Origin: Simmondsia chinensis
Taxonomy: Eukaryota > Streptophyta > Magnoliopsida > Caryophyllales > Simmondsiaceae
DNA length: 64,000 nt
Assembly: GCA_018398585.1 (NCBI GenBank)
Contig: JAGTTD010000020.1
Coordinates: 22,292,350 to 22,356,349 of the forward strand
Direction: 5' to 3'
Part shown: piece after piece, positions 45,001-59,461 of the stretch
How the letters are laid out: every line of letters begins with the position of its first letter
Position numbering within the stretch: the first letter of the stretch is position 1
Notes under the pieces: model-generated
The model's input: only the letters and a program-made list of their open reading frames with translations
Told to the model about the DNA's origin: nothing
Database searches by the model: none
Made by a program: the position numbers and the translations under genes

Positions 45001-45239
45001 GCATCCTATCTACTTCCTACAATACCAAACATGACCTAAAAACGACAGTTTTCACGAATTAAAACTTCCCACTTCTACTTCCCTCGTACTAAACGAGGCC
45101 TTGGTATTTGTTCTAATAATTTGCATACCATGCTAAAACAAGTTGACTGTATCTGACAACACATCGCTAACCGAAGTTGAAGATGAGATCTTTATTTTGT
45201 GATAAAGATAAAAGATTTAGGATGATATATTGCACGAAC

Positions 45240-45984
45240 TTTCTTTTCTCCTATTTATTTTTTTTTTATTAATGAGGTTTATACTAAATCTTCGGTAAAA
45301 TTTAAGATATATCAATAACGTAATTTTAAATGAAAAAATTATGTTAGATACAAGTAATTTATTATAAGTTTATTTATTTACTCAATTTAATCAAATTCGT
45401 GGCCAACTCATTAAAAATTTTAATAAAAACTTAGCATAAATTTTTTTTTCTAGGGATCAAATTGACACATTTTAAATTGTACATGAACTACATTGACACA
45501 ATTAAAAGTACAAGGACTAAATTAACATAACGAATAAAGTAAATGGACCTTTGACGTAAATAACCCTAACATTTATGTTAAGTGATTAATAGAATTTTTA
45601 ATATTTGTCCTTATACTGGGTTAAACACGTTACTTACATCTAACGTGATTATTACCATTTAAAATTATGTCAATAACGTAATTAAATTTAATCAAAAAAT
45701 TAAATTAACACAATATAAACTATTAAAAAAAAACATGACATTCCTAATGCCTCAAAAATTCCCGCCTAGGCAGGGTTCGGGGGGTGGATGTTTACAACCT
45801 TCCCCCTTTAGGAGACTACCCTAAAAAGAGGTTATTTTTTAGTACCCCCAACCTGAGGGGTGACGATTTCTCAGGATATCATCCATCCTGACATTAGTCT
45901 CATCCAACATGCTTAACTTCAAAATTCTAATAAAATTCGGAGCTAGCGTGTTGAAACCTTCTTTGATGACACAATATAAACTAT
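45240..45984. repeat. MITE-like repeats, 'CAATTTAGTCC' family, with nested SINE
   Basis: Contains GACACAATTAAAAGTACAAG, CTAAATTAACATAA and ACTTACATCTAACGTGATTA blocks shared with 5085-5420, 53300-53650 and 54320-54720. SINE O is inserted in it, duplicating ACACAATATAAACTAT. Confidence 0.45.
45724..45968 (-). mobile_element. 5S rRNA-headed SINE, full length, decayed (SINE O)
   Basis: First head type (AAAGAAGGTTTCAACACGCT), decayed 5S boxes, LINE-like tail and T9 end. Perfect 16-bp target duplication ACACAATATAAACTAT (45708-45723 and 45969-45984). Confidence 0.88.
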
Positions 45985-46257
45985 AAAGAGACTAAGGCTC
46001 CGTTTGTTTTGACGGAAAAGTAGAATCTAGGAATTAATTTTTCTTCGGAAAAGATTTTCCAAGGAAAAAAAATTCCGAATGGGATTTTTCTTTGTTTGTT
46101 TCAAAGGAAAACTTAATTCTCCATTGTGATGTCTTCTTATATGTTTTAGAAAAATATTTTTATCAATCATTTTATATCTTTTTAGGACAATGTAAGTAAT
46201 AATACAACATATATGAAGTAACAAAATAAAAAGTTAACTGTCAAAGCTGTATAAATT

Positions 46258-46722
46258 AGAAAAATTATTTCTTAGGTATTTTAAAATTTGAGCATTTTTT
46301 ATCTAAGTATTCTTTTGTATTAATATATACAATGAGGTATCATGAGATAAGAAATTTTAGTGCCTGTGTATATACTGTATTAAAATCTGGTAAATTTCTA
46401 TTAAAATTCGGCTAATTTCTGCCAAAAAACTGTGGTATAAATATCATATTATCAAAAAATTTGCCACATTCTTACAAAAATTACTTAAATATTATCAAAA
46501 AATGTGTCATGTTAACATTTTTGGACAAAAAAAATTATTGCATTATGATATAAGATATATATAGATTATTGTTTTTATTTAAAATATACTAAATTTTGGC
46601 AAAAGATACCTGATTAATGAAAAAAAAATTTAAACTTCGGGGTACATCATTGTATATTACTGAAATATTATAGTACCTGTGTAATAAATGCTAAAATATT
46701 ACCTAAATAATTTTCTTCTATA
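46258..46722. repeat. Foldback MITE, 'TTAGGTA' family
   Basis: The left arm (GAAAAATTATTTCTTAGGTA, GAGCATTTTTTATCTAAGTA, TACAATGAGGTATCATGAG) mirrors the right arm read in reverse (GAAAATTATTTAGGTAATA, AGCATTTATTACACAGGTAC, TACAATGATGTACCCCGAAG). Related text at 22440-22900 and 48210-48650. Confidence 0.55.
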
Positions 46723-47026
46723 ATTTTTGTCCAATGTTGCGACGTTAAAAGTCTACAGTGTAATCTGGTTTATTTTGATTCAATTTCAATTTTCACAATA
46801 ATAACCGCGAAGGTTTTTGAATCACTTAGAATCATGACTTCCCCTATTTTAAAAGGGAAGTTATTTTTACTCATTAAATTTTCACAAGCTAATAACGTGC
46901 CAAATAAAAAAAAAAAAAAAATTACTTCCTAAATTATAATTTTTCCCCCCAACAAACGGAGCTTAAATTACTGCAATAAAAAGCCTCATCCCAGTTCCTA
47001 TTATTGTGGATTTGGCATACAGCACA

Positions 47027-47086
47027 AAACGACGTCGTTTCGGTGCCCACCTTCGGTAGAACTAACACGTCATAAAGATGACGTGT
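47027..47086. promoter_or_regulatory. Two ACGT-core palindromes in the ATG8 promoter
   Basis: AAACGACGTCGTTT (47027-47040) is a 14-bp perfect palindrome. ACACGTCAT-AAAG-ATGACGTGT (47065-47086) is a perfect dyad with 9-bp arms. Both centre on ACGT, the core of bZIP sites (TGACGTG-type, ABRE or unfolded-protein-response-like). They lie ~270-330 bp upstream of the ATG8 start codon. Confidence 0.5.
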
Positions 47087-47358
47087 ACCACAATCAATTC
47101 ATAGCCCAAAAAAGAAGCAAAAAAAGGAATCCCCCTTTTTCGTCTTCCCTCAAAGTTCAATTATCACGAACCCTAATCCTCTCTCTCTCTCTTCTCTCTG
47201 ATCGATTCTATTCCGGTGAGTTTTGATCGATTGATTCCATTTTCTGTTGGATTTTTTCTTTTTTTATTTGGTTTTGGGCCTGATTGAAATCCTAATTTTG
47301 TCAATTTTTTGTATTTGCAGTGAATTGGAAGGTGTTTTGTTGTTTGTTTGATTGGATC

Positions 47359-50958
<3,600 letters not shown>

Positions 50959-51049
50959 GGTTCCGAACTCCAGTATTTGTACATACTACCATTATGGAGG
51001 GAAAGAGACTCCAGAAAACTTCATCATCTGTTCGTTCTTCTCAGCCTCT

Positions 51050-51200
51050 CAAGGTTCCAGCGGTTAGCATAGTGGTAACTACTATCTCATAACCACGAGT
51101 GGGTCCATGTTCGAATCTCATATGCCCTCACCAGCATAAAAATGTCATAAGTTACTCTTTTCCTAGAAAGGGCTTATATGGCGTTCCTTATCTTTTGTAA
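51050..51200 (+). mobile_element. tRNA-derived SINE candidate in the ATG8 3' flank
   Basis: An A-box-like TAGCATAGTGG (51065-51075) and a B-box-like GTTCGAATCTC (51109-51119), 44 bp apart start to start, mimic a tRNA gene's internal Pol III promoter. They sit in sequence that does not fold into an obvious tRNA. Tail and target duplication were not resolved, so the 3' limit is a guess. Confidence 0.5.
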
Positions 51201-51559
51201 GAGGAGAATTATTCCGAGTCTTTTAGCTCTATTATTATGCATTTCTCTGTTTGGAAAGTACTATGATTTGGATTCTGCAATGGACTGTTGCTTCTGGTAC
51301 TCACTGTTGTATGGTTCAGCGGACTCGTTCCAATGGGAAATGCTTCGTGTATGATGTTTGTTTTCTACATTGGTAAGGAAAGAAAGTACTAAACATTTCT
51401 CTTAAGAAAGGCTTTGCCCAGCACATTAGAAAAAACAATGGAGCCTATGTCCGAGCTAGGCACACTGAGGAGAACCACTGCACCAGTGAAGATGATGTAG
51501 TTTTAGTTTTGTCGTAGTTGGCCTGTAAGAGTGTAGTTGCGGAAAAATCACCTGATGTT

Positions 51560-52385
51560 TTGTGAAAGCAGGGGTGCAAATCAGCCAAGCTGAGCTCAGG
51601 TTTGTAAAACTCAAGGTTTTGATTGTCATCATTTAGCTCAGTTCGGGCTTCGCTTGTAGCTCGCCAAGCCTGGAATTTCAGGCTGGAGCTCGCTTGCCAG
51701 GTTTGGGCTTGGTTCATCTCAATTGAGCTCAAAGCACGCTTGACAAGCCAAACCTAATGGAAAAAAATGGGATCACTTCTTATGGATTCATTGAGAATAA
51801 TTCTGATTTAGTTCATGGCTTATTAGAAGTAGAAGGCGCTTTGGTGGGATTCTTCAACAATAGCAGCAGCAGCAGACTTAGTGCCTCTGGGGCTCCCATA
51901 TAAGCAGGGTCTGGAAGGGGTGAATATACGCAGCCTTACCCCTTCAGGATGTAACCCTATCGGGAGGTTGTTTTCAATGACCCCTAATCTTATAGGGTTG
52001 GCAACATAAGGACTTTCCAAGAGGTCACTCGTCCAGGTACTACTTTCGTCCAAGCACGCTTAACTTTGGAGTTTTAATGAAATCTGATGCCTTGGTGCCT
52101 GGTAAATGAACCCTCGCTCTGGTGGGATTCTCACGGATAGAAAATGATTGTAGTAAGTTGAGCTTCGTTTAAGCTCAATTGGGCTTTTGATTATGCTCAG
52201 GGTTGACTCATTAGGCTTGGACTTGAGTTGACTGTGCGCATTTACTCTCATAAATTAGTTTGAGATTGGCATTGTTTGGCTCTTTAAGGCTTGTGAACTA
52301 GTTTAGGCTTGCTCGCTAAGATGAACGAGCCGGCTTACCTCTGGCTTCAAAGACGTACCCTTTTGAACTTTACGATGAGCGGACT
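51560..52385. repeat. Degenerate GAGCTCAG/AGCTCG repeat (DNA-transposon remnant) with nested SINE R
   Basis: Both sides of SINE R carry AGCTCAGTTCGGGCTTCGC / GAGCTTCGTTTAAGCTCAAT text resembling hAT-type non-autonomous elements elsewhere in the window. Ends not defined. Confidence 0.35.
51854..52114 (-). mobile_element. 5S rRNA-headed SINE, full length, TTG/CTG-tailed (SINE R)
   Basis: Minus strand: GGGTTCATTTACCAGGCACC head, 5S boxes (AAGTTAAGCGTGCTTGGACG), junction hairpin CCAACCCTATAAGATTAGG, tail, and a CTGCTGCTGCTATTG end. Target duplication CGCTTTGGTGGGATTCT / CGCTCTGGTGGGATTCT (one mismatch). Confidence 0.9.
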
Positions 52386-53290
52386 TATATACATGATTTA
52401 TTACTACTGAAAAATCATTCTAGTGGTTGATTGAAAAGAATCATTTTAGTAACTAAAATTATTTGGTAAAATGATTTTATTTTCATATTACTTATATTAT
52501 AAAGTGTATTATCTTTTTAGCTGACTATTAGAAATTATGGTACTCTTCTTAGGATATATGTTTATTTAGGAGTTAGTATAGTCAATCTTCTTAAGATAGA
52601 GGTATCTTTGTGCCTTTTATGTGAAAAAGAATGGGTGTTATTGTACGAGCAAAGAATGTTATTTTATCAGAGCTTTTATGTAACTTATAATGAATAGTAG
52701 TCATAAAAATTATTTTGGTATTAATAACTTTGTCATGATTATAACGTCGCCCAAAAGAATGTTGGCTACAAAATATGAAAACAATCGATAAAGGAAAAAA
52801 GAATAGAACAAAAAGAATGAATCAAGAACGTTTAATGAAGTTTTATGAAATAAAATGAAATTAAACCTAATTTACACAGCTAACTAACTAGTCCAACCAT
52901 CGTTTCTATACCTCTCTAATATATCTGTTTGATATCGTTTTTATTTGTTTTTTTTTTTTTTTTGAGTAACTAAAAGTTAGGTTTTGACATTGATTTATCC
53001 TTTTTTTTTGTTTTTTTATTTTTAGTTTAGGTTTTAACACTGATTTATCCATTTTTTTTTTTTATTTTTAGTTTTTCTTTAAACTAGGAAAAGAAACCTC
53101 AAAATAAAAACAAAAAGTAAGAAGAAATCATCTTCGAAGCATGATTTTCAGATTTCAGAAAACCAAAGACTATAAATAAAAAACAATATTAGAAGAGCGA
53201 AATAAAATCTGGTCCGTGTATTTTTACATTGGAATTTCACTGGATTGAAAGAAATAGTATCATTAAATTCCTCTAAAAATTAAGCATAGA
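52386..53290. other. Gene-free interval
   Basis: AT-rich with T-runs near 52948-52965 and 53000-53070, where GTTTTGACATTGATTTATCC / GTTTTAACACTGATTTATCC is repeated 60 bp apart. No gene. Confidence 0.4.
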
Positions 53291-53655
53291 CATATTTGTA
53301 ATAAAGGTTTTTGTACTTTGTCTACTGGATCAACTTAGTTCGTGTATTTTTAATTGTGTCAATTTAGTCCTTGTATAATTGATATTATGTCAATTTGGTC
53401 CTTACAATAAAATCTGTGTTAAATTTCTAATGAAATTTTTAGTGGTTTCACCATGGGTTTTGTTAAAGTAGGTCAACGAGTAAAATTGTAGTGAGTTACT
53501 TATATTTATCGTAATTGTATTGTTAAAAATTATGTTGATAACTTAAATTTGACCAAATGACTAAATTGACACTATTAAAAGTATAAGGGCTAAGTTGACA
53601 TAATAAAAGAAGTACAGTAACTTTTGGCATAAATAACTATGATTTTTATGTAAAG
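53290..53655. repeat. Foldback MITE just downstream of the MYB gene
   Basis: The left arm (TTTTGTACTTTGTCTACTGG, TGTGTCAATTTAGTCCTTGT) mirrors the right (ACAGTAACTTTTGGCATAAA, AAGGGCTAAGTTGACATAAT). It ends ~30 bp from the MYB stop codon, so it probably lies in the 3' UTR. Confidence 0.6.
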
Positions 53656-53685
53656 CCAATTTTAGAGTACTCCAGGCATATTCCT

Positions 53686-56600
53686 CTAGGAGAAAGCACC
53701 AGAGATGAGATGGGTCCAGTCAACCTCTGTGGCAACTGTAGTGGTGGCCGATGAGGCAGAGGCCTCTGTGTGGTGGTTGTCAAGGGTCATCATCGGACTG
53801 TCGCCGCCAGCGCTCATCGTGGTGTAGTACCACTCGGGTGGCGCATCACCGGAGAAGTCATGGAGTAGGCTTGATAAGTCATCATCCAAGGCTACCATCT
53901 CTTGTGGTGGTTCCTTTCCGGCCTTAGTTTCTACAATAAAAGATGATTTTAATGAATTTTTGTACGGCATCGGTTTTGTTATAAAATAAAGGTCAGTTTA
54001 AACAAACTTACAAATATTATAAATTGGTATAGTAAACGATTCCATCGTTCAAGCAGAAAGGGGGATAAAGCGAAGGAATGTTGGAATTATAGCGTAATTA
54101 TGGCAAGAACAAACGAGGATTTAGGGGTTCGTGTAGTAAAAACTATCACAATCCAACTTAGGAGTGGCCCGAGTTTAAATCTAGTCCATCTTTTCTAATG
54201 TAAAATGTTTTAGGTTGCTTCTTTCTTATCTTAAGAAATGAGTTGAGTAATTATTTTGTACCTATTTTGAATGTTCAACATATGTGGGGATTCAAATAAG
54301 GCTTTGTAAGTAATAATAAATGGGGTTATTTGCACCAAAGGTTCATGTACTTTGTATATTACATCAATTTAGTTCTTATACTTTTAATTGTATCAATTTA
54401 GTCCCTATGCTATTTATATTGTTTCAATTTGGTCCCTATGGTGAAACTTATGTTGAGTTTTTCATGAATTTTTTAATGGTTCAACAAGAAGTTGGGCTAA
54501 ATTGAATCAATAAGTGAATTTATAGTAGATTATTTGCATCTAACATGATTGTATCATGAAAAATTTTATCAAAAACTTAACATAAATTTCATCCTAAGGA
54601 CCAGATTGACACAATATAAATAGTGGAAGGACTAAATTGACTCGATTAAAAGTACAAAGATAAAATTAACATAATAGGCAAAATACAGAACTTTTGGCAT
54701 AAATAGCTCGAATAAATATTAGAAAGGGAAAGCAACATCAAATAGTTATTTAGTTATAAAATATTAATTTGTATTGGAATATAAATCTAAAACCATCTTT
54801 GAGTTTTCATTCAAAAGTTTATGCTTTTCAAATATTTAATTTATAAATTACAAAATTACTCATATAATAGTCCATATTATTTATGAATTTTCAAGTTGTA
54901 CTTGGGCGAGAGTAGTACCAGGATGGATGACCTCCTGGGAAGTCCTCGCCCTTAGGTTGGGGGCACTAGAAAACAGTCTCTCTTCAGGTTAACACCCTGA
55001 AGGGAAAAGGCTGCGTACATCCAACCCCTCCCCCGACCCTGCATAGGCGAAAACCGTTGAGGCACTAGATATGTTCCTTTTTTTTCACGTTGTGATTCAC
55101 TATTAAAGTTAAGGTTTTAAAACAAGCGATTGCATGTTAAATTCTTTGCCTTCTAACCTCGGAAGAAATCACTCGCTTAAAGATGAAGGGAGGAAGGAAC
55201 ATACCCAGTGCCTCAAGGGCTCCCCCCTACGTAGGGTCTGGGGGGGCGGATATACGCAGCCTTCCCCCTTCAGGGTGTTAACCTGAAGAGAGGCTGCTTC
55301 CCAGTGCCCCCAACCTGAGGGTGAGGACTTCCCAGGAGGTCACTCATCTTGGTACTACTCTCGCCCAAGCACGCTTAACTTCAAAGTTCTAATGGGATCC
55401 GGTAACGGCGTGTTGGTGCCCTCTTCGGTAAATCACTCGCTTAAAGATATACGAGGAAAAATGAGTAATCCTTTTTATGCAAAAAGATTAAAAACTTACC
55501 AATCGACAACTGGCTGGATCTATTGTGACTCATAAACTGGCTTTTGTCAGCAACCACTTCTCTTGTTACAACTGATGACCCTATTTCCCTATGACTACTA
55601 CTTCTGCCATCACGACTACCATCTGCCACTGGTTGCACCACTACGCACCTCCCCTCCTCCGTGATTGATGATCCATCAGACAACCATAACCTATCATCAC
55701 CTGAAGTAGGAGTCACGGGTTGAGTCACGGGTACTGCAGTTCGAGTCAAAGGAAGATCGACTATATTCACCATTTCCCTTGTTAAATGAGTGCCTGAAGA
55801 CGCAGTTTCGATTGGGAACTGGGTTAACGGATAATGCAAGTCAGACTCGGGTAAGGAGAAAGCCAGAGGTACACCATGGCTGACATAGCCATCGTCGTGG
55901 TCTGGCCAAAACTTGGACTTGTAAGCGGGGTTATTGAGAAAGGACATGATGGGGTCATGAGCTTGCGATGAGCTCATCAAGTTTGGAATCGGCACTGACA
56001 AATTTGCGGTGAAATTGAGAGGAGAAGGCGTGGTGGTGAAGGCGGGGGAGAGAAGAGGAGAAGAAGAGAAGATGGGATTCGGTAGCGTTAAGGGTGATGA
56101 AGAACAATGTCGAGGAATTAAGGTTTGTTCGAAACTATATTGGTGGTATTGGCCACTGTTGGATGAGTGTAGAGGTAAATTGGCTCTCATCCTTCTCTTT
56201 ATCTTCGTGTTCCAGAAGTTCTTCACTTCATTATCGGTTCTTCCAGGTAACTGTACGTTATAAAGTATCGAGAAATTGTGAAAAAAGAGAGAAAATGGAT
56301 GCGTGTTATGAAGGAAGAATGCTTGAATGATTAAAATATTTGGTTTAGAGTTGATAAAAAATAACTAAAATAGATAATACGACCGACAAAAGGTGTAAGA
56401 AAGCTTGAATGAAATTTTGGAGATCGAAAGCAAACAAAACAATAAAAAAAAAAAAAAAGAAATGAAGAAAGAACACCATACCCGTTTTTTGAATAATCAG
56501 ATAGGAGCACCAAAGTCATCATCAAGTGTACATATATAAAAGCAGTAAACAAAATTATATGATAAGAAAAATAATAAACAACAATAAACCTGAGCGGCTA

Positions 56601-56991
56601 TTTTGGACCATTTATTGCCAAGCGTAGCATGCAGCTCAAGGACCATCCTCTCTTCCTCAACCGTAAAAGCACCTTTCTTAAGGTCGGGTCTAAGATGATT
56701 CGTCCATCTCAGTCTACAACTCTTCCCGCATCTCATCAGCCCTGTCTTCTGCACGCAATTCCAGTGCCTCTCGCCGTGTTTTTTCACATACTCTATTAAT
56801 AACACATCCTCCTCTACCGTCCATGGCCCTTTCTTGAACACCTGCTCATGGTTGTTTCCCCTGCCACCACCGTTGTCGCCTCCACCACCGCTGATTTTGC
56901 ATTTTCGACATGACCCATTTCCTGATCTGCCCTTTTTCTTAGTGGATAATGAATTGTTGTGACTTGATGTGCTCGTCTTCTTGCTTGTCAT
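53686..56991 (-). CDS. MYB101-like: R2R3-MYB transcription factor, GAMYB-like (MYB97/MYB101 group)
   Basis: Exons on the minus strand 56991-56590, 56250-55500 and 53930-53686 join to 1398 nt, 465 residues; both introns are GT-AG. R2 (residues ~53-104, [13 protein letters not shown] with W57, W77, W96) and R3 (~105-156, [20 protein letters not shown] with F109, W128, W147) form the DNA-binding domain. The intron splits R3 after IAAQ, and [20 protein letters not shown] follows. The long acidic, Ser/Thr-rich C-terminus likely activates transcription. The R3 sequence fits subgroup 18 (gibberellin/pollen-tube MYBs). I chose [13 protein letters not shown] as start; an upstream in-frame Met at 57102 would add 37 basic residues and is less likely. 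Intron 2 holds a MITE and two SINEs in opposite orientation. Confidence 0.95.
54315..54720. repeat. Foldback MITE in MYB intron 2, 'CAATTTAGTCC' family
   Basis: Arms of about 135 bp: TTATTTGCACCAAAGGTTCA, TTGTATCAATTTAGTCCCTA and TTTCAATTTGGTCCCTATGG on the left. The right arm reads in reverse CTATTTATGCCAAAAGTTCT, CGAGTCAATTTAGTCCTTCC and TGTCAATCTGGTCCTTAGG. The best preserved copy of the family. Confidence 0.7.
54900..55083 (+). mobile_element. 5S rRNA-headed SINE, 5'-truncated, in MYB intron 2 (SINE S)
   Basis: Starts within the 5S A box (ACTTGGGCGAGAGTAGTACC), keeps the intermediate element and C box, then tail and TATGTTCC-T8. Flanks TTTCAAGTTGT / TTTCACGTTGT suggest a target duplication. 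Confidence 0.85.
55185..55429 (-). mobile_element. 5S rRNA-headed SINE, full length, in MYB intron 2 (SINE T)
   Basis: A well preserved copy: ACCGAAGAGGGCACCAACAC head, GGATCCCATTAGAAC, AAGTTAAGCGTGCTTGGGCG, GACCTCCTGGGAAGTCCTCA, then AGGCTGCGTATATCCGCCCC and GCCCTTGAGGCACTGGGTAT. Perfect 19-bp target duplication AAATCACTCGCTTAAAGAT (55166-55184 and 55430-55448). Confidence 0.95.
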
Positions 56992-57102
56992 TTCAATGCC
57001 TAGACCACCTCCTGGCGTCAGGGCAATGAAAATCCTCCTGTATTTTCTCCTTTTCCTTTTCCTCGTAAATTTCAGCTCTTTTCTCGTTATAAAAACGATC
57101 AA

Positions 57103-57522
57103 ATATAGGTGTTTTTCTATATCAAAGTTAGTAATTGGGTACCGAATATTTACGAAAACGATAAATCAAACACTCACTTGTACATTTTGCTAATTATTTC
57201 TCAAAGGTCAGAAAGTTATACGAGTTCTCTCCCCTATTTTTCAAGACAGGAGAGAGGCCATATGAATTTTTTTTATTTTTTCGCTTTTTTTTTCTTTCAT
57301 TTTCTTATCGAATTTGTATTTTTCCTTTTTTTTTTTGAGATTTTCAAATAAGAGAGAAATGACAAAAAAAGGTAATTTAGAGGGAAAGCATATATTACGG
57401 GGCCGGGTTGCAAGGTAAATGGTACGATATTCACAACTTACTCCATCCGTGCTGTGCTTATATTTGATATGTACATCCTTGTATTTTTAGGGACTAAATT
57501 AGGAAAAGAAACATATAAACAT
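57103..57522. other. Upstream region of the MYB gene
   Basis: No exon. T-rich stretches around 57268-57335; no clear promoter motif stands out. Confidence 0.4.
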
Positions 57523-57805
57523 TTTTTTTTCCCGATAAATTGGGACAAAATTGCTAAACAAGCCGGCCACTCGCTAGACGAGGCTTGAGTCCGACCGCAA
57601 CAGCACGGGGACCAGAAACCAAAAGCACAAAACAAGAAAACAGAAATAAAAACTCCCCAGCATCCACCGAGAACAGGACCAGACAAGACATGAGGACAAC
57701 GCTCACAGAACAAGCACACACAGGGGTCCTAATTGAAAAAGAACCAGAAGGCGAACAAGAGCAGAGAGAGTGGAACTGAAGCCTCCACCCAACAACCAAT
57801 CCCTT
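57523..57805 (-). mobile_element. L1-type LINE 3' end upstream of MYB (L1-b)
   Basis: Minus strand: GGTGGAGGCTTCAGTTCC through GGTCCCCGTGCTGTTGCGG, CCTCGTCTAGCGAGTGGCCG, TTAGCAATTTTGTCCCAATT and A-rich tail. Collinear with the UTR of the ORF1-only L1 at 26822-28240. Confidence 0.75.
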
Positions 57806-58026
57806 TATTGCCCAAGAATGTCTGCCACCTATTAAGGGTTTAAAATATATTTTGGAATTCTAAGGCTTAATTAAATTATATTTTTTTTAAACACCTATTA
57901 AATTACTTTTAGTTTGTAAACATTGTGTTTGAAATTTTTTAGTGCACTGGTTATGATAAATAATATTTTAGTTCGAACTTTTAGCATATGATGTCACATA
58001 TTCAATTATATTCTAAGGCGTAAAAT

Positions 58027-58030
<4 letters not shown>

Positions 58031-58056
<26 letters not shown>
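58031..58056. repeat. Poly(T) tract
   Basis: About 26 T. Could be the tail of an unrecognised retroposon, but no body is identified. Confidence 0.6.
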
Positions 58057-58060
<4 letters not shown>

Positions 58061-58647
58061 ACACGCTTCCTTACAAGGGTTAAGAAAAAGAAAACGAGGT
58101 TGTTTTAGCAAGGGATATAGGGACTTTTTAAGTTTTCAATCCAACGTTGCAACGCCTGCTGGGCTAATATATTTAATACGCTTAACTTGCAACTAAAAAA
58201 TTCAAATAAATTTTATGGACCGAAAACTTATTTATCTAATCTCGTGATATTAAAATGTAACTGACTGTAAAATTAAGATGGGTTCCAGTTTCTAAGTTAA
58301 CATAATGAGTTTTATTTCAAGATTATCAACTAGGAGGAGTTCAAGCTTGAGCCCGACTCATTGAGCTTCAAGCTGAACTTGGCTAGCTTAGCTTGATTAA
58401 TTAGGCTCAATTAAACATGTAATATAGCTCATGTTAGACTTTTTTTTTCACTCGAGAGCCCTTTAGCCCGAGTAGAGGCTTAAGCTTAGACTTAAAATCT
58501 ATTTGGCCAAGCTTTTCTTCTAGAAAATGTTACATTTTGCAAAAAAAAAAAAAGTATATAATTTTCAAGATTTAATGGTGTTTGGCTAAAAAGAAACGCA
58601 TTTCTAAATAAAAGTAGAAGTTGTTTTAGACTTTTCAATAAAAACAA

Positions 58648-58958
58648 TTTTTTTTATAATTACCGACAGTCGCGATACAACATAGGCGACTCGAGCAATC
58701 AAGGTCTAAGAGAACCCGAATAAATCGGGAAGTAGGAGCATGAAAACAGGAAAGCAGGGCAAAATCAACAAAACAAGCACAAAGGAACAAAAAAGGCACC
58801 ACATGGCTAAAATAGGACTGAGAGCAATGGGTTCGGAGCAAGGGAGACAACAAACCGTTAAACCATGAGAGAAAATGACAGCGGAACAGGCCAAATGCTG
58901 CCTCACTCCATCCTTTAAAAAAGAATAAGAAACAAAAACTAAATTTTTTTTTTCCTGA
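58648..58958 (-). mobile_element. L1-type LINE 3' end, second subfamily (L1-d)
   Basis: T-rich start, then GTCGCGATACAACATAGGCG, CAAGGTCTAAGAGAACCCGA, up to CTGCCTCACTCCATCC on the plus strand. A related decayed stretch is at 43735-43830. Flanks ATAAAAACA on both sides are a short possible duplication. Confidence 0.5.
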
Positions 58959-59188
58959 TAAAAACACCCCTATTGAAAGCACTTCTTAAAAAGTAATTTT
59001 TTCACGAGTTGACCCTGTTCAACTCGGGTCCATGATAGTTGGACCATTTAAACTCCATTATGAGACTGCTCACAAGGATACATAAGTCGGCTTAGCTCAT
59101 TCACACGCTCTAAGCCACTCGCCCCCTTGGTATCTTCATATGGCCTTTGATCACATAAGATGGATATAAAAGAATCAAACATTCAGTA

Positions 59189-59447
59189 CAACAACAACAA
59201 CGATGATAGACCCAGTGCTTCAAGGGTTCCTGCCTAAGCGGGGTCTAGGGGGAGTGAATGTACGCAGCCTTACCCCTTCAAGGTGTAACCCTGCCGATAA
59301 GTTGTTTCCAATGACCCCAACCTTACAGGGTTGGCAACATGGGGACTTCCCAAGAGGTCACCCATCCTGGTACCACTCTCGCCCAAGCACGCTTAATTTT
59401 GGAGTTTTAATGGGATCCGGTGCATTAGTGCCTCATAACTTCGGAGT
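59189..59447 (-). mobile_element. 5S rRNA-headed SINE, full length, TTG-tailed (SINE U)
   Basis: Minus strand: GAGGCACTAATGCACCGGAT, AAAATTAAGCGTGCTTGGGC, GGATGGGTGACCTCTTGGGA, junction hairpin CCAACCCTGTAAGGTTGG, tail and (TTG)n. Target duplication about CAAACATTCAGTA / CAAACATTCAATA. The 5' end carries an unusual ACTCCGAAGTTATG extension. Confidence 0.88.
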
Positions 59448-59461
59448 GCAAACATTCAATA

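Noticed and set aside
56992..57102. Upstream in-frame Met as the MYB start
   Set aside because: It would add a very basic 37-residue extension unlike the family; the Met at 56991 gives a normal N-terminus.
58635..58982. 115-residue Cys-rich ORF on the minus strand
   Set aside because: It lies within an L1 3' end and reads through its poly(A); no relation to known proteins.
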